A DNA stretch of 64,000 nucleotides, from assembly GCF_021155765.1 (NCBI RefSeq), contig NC_060117.1:1496501-1560500 (forward strand), written 5' to 3'. Positions 34,885-47,400 of this stretch are shown here, in pieces. Origin of the DNA: Diprion similis (lineage: Eukaryota > Arthropoda > Insecta > Hymenoptera > Diprionidae). Numbering within the stretch: the stretch's first letter is position 1; every line of letters starts with the position of its first letter. A model generated the notes under the pieces. That model was not told the origin of the DNA. It did no database searches and saw only the letters and a list, made by a program, of their open reading frames with translations. The position numbers and the translations under genes are program-made.

Positions 34885-37800
34885 AAGAAAATGTGGACGA
34901 CTTTTAATTCTCTCGTTTTTTTTTTTGTGGTCTTTTTCTTTAATCATTCTGTGTTTGGCAGATTTGAGTTTTTGAACTATATTTGAGGATTTGAACCCCA
35001 GTTTCTCTCCCTCTGTAAGGAGCTGCAGGGGTGAGAGGAGCCCGGGTCGAGTTTCACTAATCGAGATACGTGTTCGGCATGAGAATAGAGCGAAGCTCGA
35101 GAAATATCGTGGCTTCAGATCAAGCCAGAAGTGTTTCTTCACTTTGTTTGCACCCTGAACGAAGAAGCAGAGGGGAGCCCTGCTCTGATATTATTATGGA
35201 CCTGGAAGAGAAAAGATAGAAAAAAAAATAGCGAAGACAAAGAGGATGCGGGAAAACGAGCATGAATTTTATGTTATGAAAAGTAAATAAATAAAGTAAT
35301 GAATGTCGCGTGATAATGCAGTGCTTGAGAGAAAGATTTTTCTTTTAATTATTATATTTATCTTCTTTCTATTATACTTTGCGTTATAAGCAGCATCGAG
35401 AATGAAAAGAAGGGATTTAGAAAAAGATTGCAGAAGAAAATTAATTTCTCTGAACTGTTGACAAAAACCGATTTTCTCAACTTACGATCCATGTGAATTT
35501 TTTGAAAATTTTGTTACCGTAATTTATAGAACAAATTGATGCAGAGAAGAAATTTTGAAAAAGTTGGTCATCATGTTATCGGACTAATTTTCTCGCTTTC
35601 TGTTTTCATTTCTTCTTTTGCTTCTAATTCTGACTCTTCTTATACACACTGTAATCGCTTCGATTCGTTGGGTGTGATATACCTTCTTTTCGCAATAACT
35701 TGATACGCGAGGAAATATAAAGAAGAAGAAGAAGAAGAAGAAGAAGAAGAAGGAGCACCGAGCGTATGAAGAAAAATAAAGAAGCCCCGGTCTGTTTGAG
35801 GAACCCGTCACTCGCGCAGAGGGTGAAGTGTATCATCAAGTAGTATAAACATGGCGGTCGGATCCGTGAGCGTTGGAAGGGGTTGTTTCGTTCCCTCAGC
35901 TTTTATGGGGATGGGCAAAGAAATTGGTACACAAAGCGAGGAATACCGATGTCATCGTTCTCCTAAAATTTCGTCCTCTTTTCTTTAAGCTTCTATACAA
36001 CTCGACTAGCAAGTAGCAACAGTAGTGAAACGCCATACCACCAAACTGCAGAGAGATAAGAACGGGATGTCCCACAATCGCGACGACAAGTTTATTGCTT
36101 TTTTTTTTTTTTGTGAATATATATCTCTTCTAATGTCCATTTTTCTATCAATGAACCAGAAACACTTATTTGAACCATCATCACCGAGGTTGGAGGATGG
36201 GATGTGTCCGTACACTTGAAGTTACCTTTTTGTTTCCTAGAAATAATTATTTTACTTCTACTTGCACAAAGGAATACTGGATACAGGATGAACACTTCAA
36301 GGTTCGTTGGTCTCTAGGGCCCAAACTATTCACAGCGGAGGTTTTTTTTCAGAATCCCAAGATCTACGACCTGTCAAAAATCCAGATGATTTCACCGAAA
36401 CCCGCAACAACCTCTTGTGCAAACTGGGCTTCAGTGAAATCACGTGGATTTTCGACAGGTCGTAGAACTTGGGATTCTGAAAAAAGTCTCCACAACCACG
36501 AATTGTTTTGACCACCGTTGTGTTATTATTTCGCAAAAGATCTATAATCGTTCTGTTTTACCGACGGCCAGTAAAACAGATCTTCACCTTATCGAACGGA
36601 CCGTTTGTTTGGTCCATCGTTGTACCTAGAAAATACGTTATTACGGGTAAAACGAAGCAAGATTCAAAACGAATCTTGCCAACGATCCATGTATCTTTGG
36701 TTTCATCACCAACGAAACATCGAGAATTCCTCGTCAGTTTCGCAGATGACGATGCTCATCTCGTTTCACGGTTGGCGTAATTTTTTGCCGGTGATTTCCG
36801 CATCGTGTGCAACGTATGTAATTGTACGTTGGGAAAATTTCTGCACTCAGTTTCTCGTCGCGGAATCGCTCAGCTGGTTCGCAGAGCGCTCGAGTTCTGA
36901 GCCGTGATATTGATCGACCAACCAACCCTCTGTGCGCGGCCACGTCGTCTCCGTTGCTCGTTCACCAGCGTTTTGGCCTCTATGCAGAACACCAGCACCA
37001 ACTCGGCTGCTGTTCGCCACACGGCAACAGCCATGCCCAGAGCCACAGCTTGGTGCACCCTTAGGCCGTGCATTTTCATTCCACCACAATTTTTTATTCG
37101 TACTTTTTTCTTGAAATTTTTCTTGACCAGATTCAACTCGATGAGTTTTAGTAGCCTTGTTAAACTGTCAGTTTGTTATGTCTGATTCGACAAATTTTTT
37201 GATCTGACCACACGTCCAATACATTTTAAAAAATAATTTCTCAAAGCATTTCAAGCCCTTTTCACGATTCCCTGATTAATCATCATCAACACGAAGTCTG
37301 GCTCAGGTATTTACGAGAGTCATACTTCTGCTCTCCTACATTTCAAACTGACAACCTGATCATCGCAACTAAATGCACGCACAGCTTCGGCTGCACCGCG
37401 TTTATAATCGTTGAACCGGAATCATGAATCTCCATAACGAACGATCATCGTCATCATCATCATCGTGACTCGGTACAACGTAATTTGCTCATCTGTTGAT
37501 CACCGGAACGATCGAATCAGTACCACATATAGTTAGGATGTAACTGCAAATTGAAACTGGACACGAATTCGACACGACCAAAGGCCAAATCGTTCTCCAA
37601 ATTTGCATCATTACCATCGTCCCGTCGCGCAGTCGACAAGGGATGAGTTCCTCTACACGGTGAACATCACCACGTCCAGTGTCCAGAGACACGGATCCTC
37701 TAGGTTTACGTGAGGGGTGAAACCAGTTGTTTGGATCAACGGAGAAGATAGCGTGACGACGACCGTTACGAGGCATATTCAATGGACGAAAACCCCCTGA

Positions 37801-40800
37801 ATTCTCATCGCGATAACTTTATTCTAGTATCGCGTATAACAGCGGAGAAACCGGTACACCGACACTCGACTACAACCGTAATAATGCTTCTTCATCCCGA
37901 CGGCTTTGTGGACCCCCGGAAACCGACCCTAGGCTCTTACTCCTTGCGATGCGTGGGTATAGTATAGTATAAGGTAGTGGAAGGTGGTTCGCCCACCCAA
38001 CGAAAGTTATTTCCGGCTTGCGAAATTGGTCAGAATCCTTGCCATCCTAGAAACACACACGGAGGTGTCCTAGTAGTACATGTATACCCATATTACACAC
38101 ACGAAGTGACGTGTTTGTATATAAAAGAGGTTGGAGAATGCGTGGGAATAGAAAAGAAACGGGTTGGGATTAAAAAACGATGGCGAAAAAGCACAAGAAG
38201 CGGCAGTAAGGGGCTAATCTCCAGATGAACTCTGTAGGTACCTTCGTTCTTACTCTTCACTGCGCGCAGCGAAGTGAGTCAACTTCTTATGCATAGTGTC
38301 CAGTGGTCTTGGAAGTACTTGAGGTCCAGAAAATGTCCTTGAACTTTGCTTCTCCTTATGAAAGTCCTGGACATATTCCATTGTCAAGGTTTCCTGCGAA
38401 TGATATATTCATTCGTGTTCACTGAGTAGCTGGTTTTAAAAAATGGATTCCCGCTTCGAATCGCATTTTCTGTTTTGCTCTACTAACGAAAGTACTTCGC
38501 ACCGATTATGAACAGTGTCCTTCGCTCTCTGCATTTGTGTAGTTTTTATTTTTACCGAATGTCCTTGATTTTTTTACTAGACACCATGTGTTATGTCACT
38601 TTGTTGTTATAAGCAAGTCGCAAGGACTATAAACAGTTTTTAACTGAGCTCAACCGTTATGTCTTGCTACACTATACCGTAAAGTTATGGAACGCGAGTG
38701 TGTAATGGAATCAGACGAAAGAGGCAGAAACTAATCATCGTAGTTACCTTGCCCTGAAAATGGGTTTCGTTAACTTGACGAGATGGGGTCGCTGACTGTC
38801 TCACAAGAGAAAACCGTCTACCGGATAACATACAAGGTGTAACGCCAACATCAGGAAACGGGAAGCAGAATTTTCGTGTTTCCAATTTGCAGTGTTGGTA
38901 CGCGTGCACAGTGCACCACCAGCGATAACAACAAGAGGGAAATTGAGTCTGACGATGAGAATAGAGTGGAGAGAGAAGTGCGGCAGTTTCCGTATCCCCG
39001 TAATTCGTTCTTCAGGATATGTCTATGTGTATCAGTGTGTGTAACAACGAGCGAAAAAGGAAGAAGATATAGAAATTGCACGAAGCACACCTACGTAACA
39101 TCCTGGAACTACTTCCAGTTGGCTATCAGAGCCATCGTGTCCTTCTCTCATCCTATCCTTCCCATGTTCGTGGAAGCGTGAAGCAGCAGAAGCAGCATCA
39201 GCATCAGGAGTACCAGTAGTGCGATTTTCGCCCGTTAAATTAACCCTTTGTTGCAAGTCCATGGCCGGTATTAATTTATGTCTCGGTGGAAAATGGAAGA
39301 GGGAAGAGGAGGAACGGCGCGATGAGGGGCGAGCTGCTGGCAGGGTGCTTCATGCTCGCACGCATTTCTGCTATGTTCTGCTGCTGGTGCTGCGGGATAC
39401 CTAGTTACTCATTGTTAGGAGTCGGCGAGTGTTCGCATGCCCGTACCTACCTACCTGCATGGTCCATGTTCCATGTTTCTCTCCATAATGGCCACGGCAT
39501 GACGCGCGCGCGTGTTTCTGTGTGTGTATAAAACGCTGCAGGGACGAGGAGCTGGGAACCACCAGTATCCAACTCCACCATCAAAAGTTGGACACCGCTA
39601 ATTGCCTGCCTCACTTTGCCCACCGTTCCCGCACATTTCGCCATCTTGTGTACATGTCTGGGTGGTTGTGTGTCTGTCCAGTGGTAGACAATACCGACTT
39701 ACCACCCTTCTTTCTTCCTTTCTTCATCCCCGCTCTTAATTCTTCTTATTTCTACTTTTTTCTCGTTGTTCACTGTGTCGACGGATGATGACGGCGGTAT
39801 TCCCTCCCCGAAATGAAACATGCGGCGAAGAGGGGAGGATAGTGGAACGTTTAAGGAAAAATTTTACACTGATCGAGAACGTCTTTTTTTTTCCTACAAA
39901 TGTAAGAAGATCAATTTTATATCAATTTTTGACTCTCGTAACACTGATTACAGAGTACGAAAAATTTTAACAAAGTTTTATTCCTCAAGCTTGGCATTAT
40001 ACGTTTTATTATTATACTAGTAATAACAAATGTTCAAGGTGTTCAATTGTACAAAGATAGATCAATCAAATTCGGTCCAATCGATAACTTGGCGATCTGT
40101 ATTGCTGGCCGTCGGTAAAACGGAACGATTATAGATCTTTCACAAAACGATAACACATAACGAAGTAATAACAAATGTTCAAGATACAACGATAGATCAA
40201 ACAAATTCGGTCCGATCGATAACTTGGCGATCTGTATTGCTGGCCGTCGGTAAAACAGAACGTTTATAGATCCTTCACGAAATAAATGAAAGAAAAAACA
40301 AAAATGACAGGCTTGCAAACTTTTTTTTTTAATACAAGTGTATGTTAAATTCTACTTCTATTGAGCAAAAAACATGTAAAGCAATTTAGTTCTCGTTTCT
40401 TGCTAATTTATTGTCTTACTTTCATTTTCCTTGTTACCACTCGTAGGTATTAAAAAAAAAAAAAAGAAAAAAGATAACGATTTCAGGTTCGCGTTTACGC
40501 CCACACGGGAAAAAGTAATTCGCCGAACTAGAAAATCTCAGTGTTGACACAATGGCACAAAAAATTTGTACCGAAACAGTAATGGTTTTGCCAACTATAT
40601 CCAAGCTAACATAAGTGTCAACGTATCCAACTTGCAAAATTCGCAAAATTAGGAGGTAAAAAAAATTGCTAAAGATGATTTTTTTTTTTGATTATGCTTG
40701 GTTGTATCAGGTTAATAGTCGACAAAACTGGCGACAAAAAACTTTTTACGATTATTACTATTAAAATAATACTGTTAACCCGACGTTAGCAACGTTATTA

Positions 40801-41014
40801 TTACTAATTTCATTCTCTTTTTTTCTTCAGACGAAAAATAAACCGAGAAATCGTTGGAAAATTTTTTTCTCGTGTTTGGCGAGAGTAGGTACTCTAGGTG
40901 GATGAAGAATATAATTCTTTTTCGTAGAGCGAGCAAGCGAGGAGCAGTTTGGGATGTTAAAAATTTGAAATTAGCCGCGAGCCAGTGACGTGGCCGGAAT
41001 TTTTTTCTCCCCCA

Positions 41015-41062
<48 letters not shown>

Positions 41063-42629
41063 CTCTCTTGGTTATATAAGCCGAATTTCACGACCACTAC
41101 ATATATATATATATATACCGTAGAGAGATAAAGAGAGAAAAAGAGAGAAAGAGAGCGAGTAGGGGGCGGGGGGGGGGGGGGGGGGGCTGGTAGGTACCTA
41201 CTATTAATTCCTTCCCTCTTGACGCTTGCAGCGCAACGCCGAACCATTTATTATCACTAAATTGGTAATTTTAAATATTGCGCCCTTTGGAGGAAAGAGA
41301 GAGAGAGAGAGAGAAAGAGAAAAAGAAAGAGGGAGAAAGGTGGCGGAGAAAAAAAGGAGGAAATCCCAACCCGCCAGGGTAAATTTATCACCTACTGCTA
41401 GCCGTGTAATGAAACGAGTCTGCGTGCCTGATTGTTAACAAATAAACGCGTCAGTGATTGAAACGAGGTTTCTATTTGTTCGACGTATAATAAGTGGTGA
41501 GGGAATTTGCAAGCTTTTTCATATTATCTTTCACATCGGCAATGTAGCATGATTATTTATTTATTCACTTTTTTTTTTTTTTTTTTTTACAATTCTCTAT
41601 AGATCAATTTTGGTATTTTATTCATATAATTATACTATTTTCGGTTTGTTATTATTAATACCGTTATGCAGGTTTTTCTTTCGATTAATTTTTATTTTCA
41701 ATTCTAAATTGATTAAATTTTCTAGAAAAAAAAAAAAAAAAATTTGAATTACGTTACGTAAAATCAATTAAGATTAATCCCTGTAACGATTAAAAAAAAA
41801 TAAGAAAAAAAAAGATGCATGTTCACAAGTTTTCGAAATCATTTCTCGTCGAACGGTTGATGAATTTCGACCGCGGGGAGGGGGGGGGGGGGGTCGAAAT
41901 AAAGAATAAATTAAAAAAATCTTTTTAATAAAAAAATAAATTATTTTTCCATCGTAGATACAATTATTTATTTTTATAGAAACTGAACGAAAGAAGGAGA
42001 CCAAAATATGCTCGGTCTGCATCAGTGGCTCGAGAATCTGATTAATTAGTTTTCCTCGTTACGTGAAACGGTTCGTAAAGTATGGGGGGGGAGGAGGAGG
42101 GTGAGTTAGTTATACATTCGCTTGACCCTCCTTCCGACTCTCGTCGTTTCACTCTCTTCCTGTTCCTAAAATACGTAATAATAAATTTTCGTCCCGTTTA
42201 TCGTATATTTACATTTCCAACATTTATAATATACATGACGACGGTGCGATAACAATTACGCAATTTTGTTGTTCAACGTTTGAAAAAAAAAGACAAAAAC
42301 TATATATCACGCATCGATACAATAAAATAAATCCATTACAAATCGTTATGTTTTACATAATATTCCGGTACAAAATGATAAAGAGAAAAAAGGAAAAATA
42401 AAAACAAAAAAGGAGACAGAGACAGGTAGAATCGACGTACACGTTTGTACTAACCCTATTTCTAGCTTCTACTTGGGTATACATACCAGACCTATACCTT
42501 GTATATACGATCGAAGAAGGAAGAAGCAGTTTGCTTCCATGGACCACGATTCTAATCCGAACTTATTGATATTGGCTTACGTGCAGCCAGCATATCAATT
42601 TGATAGCGAGATCGCCCCGCAAGTGAGAG

Positions 42630-42672
<43 letters not shown>

Positions 42673-44367
42673 CCCTGGTCTATCAGTGATCGCAATATCC
42701 CGTTTCCAATCCCCTCCGATTCCTTCAAGGATCTGATGACTATACCTGTATAATATAGGCTAGGGTAGGTGGTACACGCCCACCCTTCACACCGCGCGAA
42801 CTTCGTCCTCCGGTTCTTCAGACGCGACCCGAATGATCGAACGGCAATACTTTATTTCATCGATTTCTCTTTATTTTTATCGACAGGCTGTCCTTAGAAT
42901 AGTTCTTCTTCTTTTTTAATTTTCGTTTTTTTTTTTTTTTTTTCGATCGTAAATTTCATTGAAAATTTGAAGACTAAAGTGTTTTTTTTCTCTGTGTTAC
43001 GATACATATCGTTAATCATCGATATTATCGTTATTCTTCTTGATATTATTTATACTGTTTTTAAAATAGGAAAAATTTTTTCTCGTCGAAGTTTCTTACG
43101 GAAATACCATATCGGAAAAACTTTTTTTCTCAGTACGTATGTATTTTATTGTGATAGTAATAATGTTGAAAAAAAAATTTCTAACCTTGAGGTTTTAGTC
43201 GAAAATAGTGTTGCCGTCTGAGAAAAAAATTCCCATAATCGTGCCGTGCAATATCGACGAATTGCACACCCTCGTAATCTGACCTTTTTTTTTTTGCATT
43301 CAGAGGAAGTGCAATTCGTCTAGATATGCTGGTATCGTGATGTAAATTTTTTTACACATAGTAGCACTAAAGCCCACTAAAACCTCGCGGTTACAGATTT
43401 TTTTCAATATTATTACTCTTGCAATAAAATATATGCCGAGGAAACAAGTTTTTCCCACGTTATTTCCGTAAGAAACTTCGATCGCAAAGCAAACTATCAC
43501 AGATTTGAGGTAGAAATGTAAAAAAATTTGACAATTGTTTTCGAAGTTTTATTTTGGAAGTTGATTTGGGGGTTGGGGTGACAAAAATTCGTCAACACCC
43601 TAAACAAGGGACACCCTAATATGTATAAGTTTATCGCATGTCTTACGCAGCCCGTCTCGCGTAACACCCTTAAAACCCACCGCCGGCGCTGCTCCCGCAG
43701 AGCCTTCGAAAGCCTCGCACCTCGCGGCCTCATCGTGCCCCGGGGACTCCTAAATCTCCTAAGAGTTTATACGAAATGACATTAGAACGAATTGGAGACG
43801 ATAAAATCGTTGTAGCTGCTCGTGTTTTGCGGTGGGTAGAACTTCGATGGGGTTTTCTTGTACACCATGGTGCAAGGTGCGAGGTACTTACTACACCCGC
43901 TGCTATAAGATTGGAAGAAAGAATTTTATTCACCTACATCGGGACTACAGATTTCGTCTCGCCATTTTACTCTATACAATGGTTTTTCCCCCCTTCATAT
44001 TTTATCTGACGATATATTTTTTTTTTTTTTTCATTTCTTCTTCATTTTTCTCTCATTTTCAATTATATAATAAAAGAATTGAAAATATTTGAATATTAAA
44101 TTTCGAAATTTTGTCGATATCTGTAAATGAAGTACATTATATTTACAAGACCCTAAACGTGTAGAAGAAAAAAAAAAAATCATTCACCCTGTAAGAGTCT
44201 TTCCGAATTAATTATATATCTCCAATAATATTAATGATGAAATGAAAAAAATAAAAGAAATAAAAAAATATTCCGTTGTATAAAATTTTCTGCAACTCGC
44301 TACAACCCCAATTACCGTTATCATTACGTCCCTGCGGTTTGTCAAATAAGTCACGTGCCCCCTCTCC

Positions 44368-44413
<46 letters not shown>

Positions 44414-47400
44414 CTTCTTTTGCTCTTGGTCTCCACCTCTTGTCCGGGTCGCCCCATGCACACCGCACAGAATCACCACCGACCGGAAGTCGCTGGTAGC
44501 TGGATCTCGGTCCAACTCTAGATGTTACTACATCCCGCTATATTCCCCCCCCCCCCCCCCCCTCCCTCCCCGTCTGCCCGCCCGCCCTTTTCTACCCCCA
44601 GTTGCAACATCTAGAAACTCGAGAGATAGCTTCCTGGCACTCGGGCACGTCTGATAATTAACGCTAATTAATTAAGGACGCTCTGTGACCAACTAGCGTT
44701 TCCTACCGCGATCTTAACCCCTAATTTTCACCCTTGGTGTCCCCTCCCTCCGAGTCTTAACCCCTTGCGAATACATGTAGGTATACGTGGGTATAACGTA
44801 GAGAAATCTTAGGATATATTCTTTCGTGGAAAACAGATTTCGTTTTGTTGTTGGTATAGATAGGTATTATAAAATTTTGACAAACTTGAAGTGAATAGAA
44901 AAATTAAATTTTTCTCGATCAGTTATTAATACATATATTATGCGAGTTCTTGTTTTACAGACTTTTTTTTAAAGTCAATCATTTAATACTTTGCGCAATT
45001 GACTTGTAGCGTATATTCATGTGCGTATGATATGTGCCATATATAATATTCCTGATGTATGTTTAATCGCGAATTTACAGTCTTGAAGTCTAACGAACTA
45101 CCTCGTATAACCGCCACGTCGTGGCTCAGTCTCACTTCTCTTCGAACCCCTTTGAACACATATAAGGAGAGAAGAAGAGATGCAAGTACTGGTTTAGAAT
45201 TGATCCAATGGTTTATACGGCGAGAGAAAGAAAAGAGGAGATGATAAATCGATGAGTAAATGGCGAAATGGAATAGAAAAAAATGATATTGAAAAAAAGA
45301 AGAGTAAAGTCCGAGTAAGAATAACGCGAAAACAAAGAAGAGTAGGTTGTAGAACGACGGGGTTGTTGTTGTTTGCTGGAGAGTTTCGTGCTGCAGGGTA
45401 ATATAGGTATATTACACCTATACGTATACGTATACATGATAAAAAGGTTGTCCCTCTTGCCGATAAGGCTAAAATACGCCCGTGATATATGTATCTTCAC
45501 CCATGTATGTATGTATGTGTGTATGTACGTGTAGATATGTCGGATATATTGCAGGTAGTTACCTCTCTTGTAACATATATATATATATAACGCGCGGTAT
45601 CGAGCCTCCCTCGACGAGCTCTTCAGCCCCTGCAGCAGCAACAGCAGAAGTCTCGGGAATGCGTGGTGGAATATTACGAGAGAGGAGAGTAGAGAGAGAG
45701 ATGAGAGAGAGCGAGCGTGAGAGACGGGGAGTGGTTTGGTGGAGAATTCTCGAAGGGATTCTGAAACAAGCAGGAAAGCTCAGATAGGACCGCGATTAAA
45801 ATACCAACCGCCAACCGACTAAGGGGATTCCTACGACTCCTCCAATAATAATCTCGTACCATATATTTATTCCTCTGTGTGTATGTGCGCTCCGTCGGTT
45901 TAAACGTAAATTCAAGGCGAGCCCCCTCCCCCCGGGCGAGATGAATTACTGTTGCTTGGTTTCATCCAGACGAGCACACACAGGGGTAAATTTCACATCT
46001 GATTCGGCAAACGTTCATTCGTCACTTTTCTTACATCACGGATTCGACGCTCTGTTTACCGTCATCTGACAGCCGCCGTTGAGACGAATTCGACGAGCCT
46101 TTACTCGCCAAATTCGGGCCATCCGAGCCTGAGATGGCACGGTTTGAAGGGCGCCACTAGCGCGAACGAATCGCTCTAGTCGCGCTAGCCGCGCACTTCA
46201 ACGGTAAATATCTCGAGAACGGATGGTCCGAAACGAGCGAGCGAGGAATCACTGGATTCGCCTCGACGAGCGCGTTCGGGATGTACCTACGTATTTTCTG
46301 GGAAAAACAAGCGATTTCCTAAATTGTTTTCTCAGACCAAAGCTCCCGCATCATCTCCTCGTAATCTGCGAACCTGGAAGCCCGAATGGGAGGTGAAATA
46401 AGGAAAAGGATAGGAGAATAATAAAGGGGATGGTGTACTGGCGTATTGATGAGAACTGACAGCTGCGTGCTTCGCCGAACAACCTCCCTCGCCTAACGCC
46501 TCTCACCCTTCCTCTGTATTTTGCAAACTAGTTTCGCCCACAGCAACCGGGCTTCTCGCCAGGGAGAGAAACGAGGGCAGCGCGAGGAAGAGGAACTTTG
46601 GTACAGGATACCGGATCCTATATGGTTCTTAAGGTTCGGTTTATTCCTCGCTAATGCCTTTGGCCGTCGTGCCCCCATGAGCAGTCGGGAAATTCCAAAT
46701 AGTTTGCAAGCCGTCCGCGTTCCACGCCGAACTTATTCGTCTTATCCTTAAAACGCCCTTTGGGTCAAGACATTGTAAAATCGATCCTTTCCCGTAAGGC
46801 CGTCAATGATTTCTATCGAAAAGAGAGAACGACCCGAAGAACGAAATTTCTAGTCACCTTAACTTTCACCCAGGAACTGATGATGAAACTTGGCGATATT
46901 CGTCGCGTGGTTAGATGGGTGTACGCGTTATACACACACGGGTATCGTGTGTTCGGCGGACGGGATATTGAGCTTCTTTGTTTTTCTAGTTCTATGCTCG
47001 AAGAGATTATATCCCGTGTCCCCAGAGTGTCGCTCCGCTGCAGTCCGTTCGTTGAATGGCTCCTGGTTACCTACTCCGTCCAGTAGTAAACCACTACATT
47101 ACACCACTCCACAGCCGAGGGACCAACGCGCCATTGTTCCTATTCTCTAATCTCTCACACGTTATTATACAACGGTGTAGGTGTATTAAACGTAATGCAC
47201 GAATCTGCGATACAGGAAATATAATATAGCGATGCTGCGAGATGACGTCGCTGACGATAAAATTCCGAACACCTGATTGTGTTTTTAAAACTTGGCCACT
47301 TCAAAGTCACTATGATATTAAAAAATAGTGACTTTTTTTCGTTACGCTAACGTTATCAACTTCATTTCTTTTTTACTAGCCCCATTCGGAATAATTGTCC

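Noticed and set aside
39585..39644. Minus ATG with CAAGATGG context as a first exon (MAKCAGTVGK)
   Set aside because: The motif CAAGATGG also occurs in dispersed repeats here, the donor is weak and no partner exon was found.
43640..43745. GC-rich minus frame starting MRPRGARL
   Set aside because: Short, Arg-rich, weak donor and no partner exon; kept only as an unexplained GC patch.
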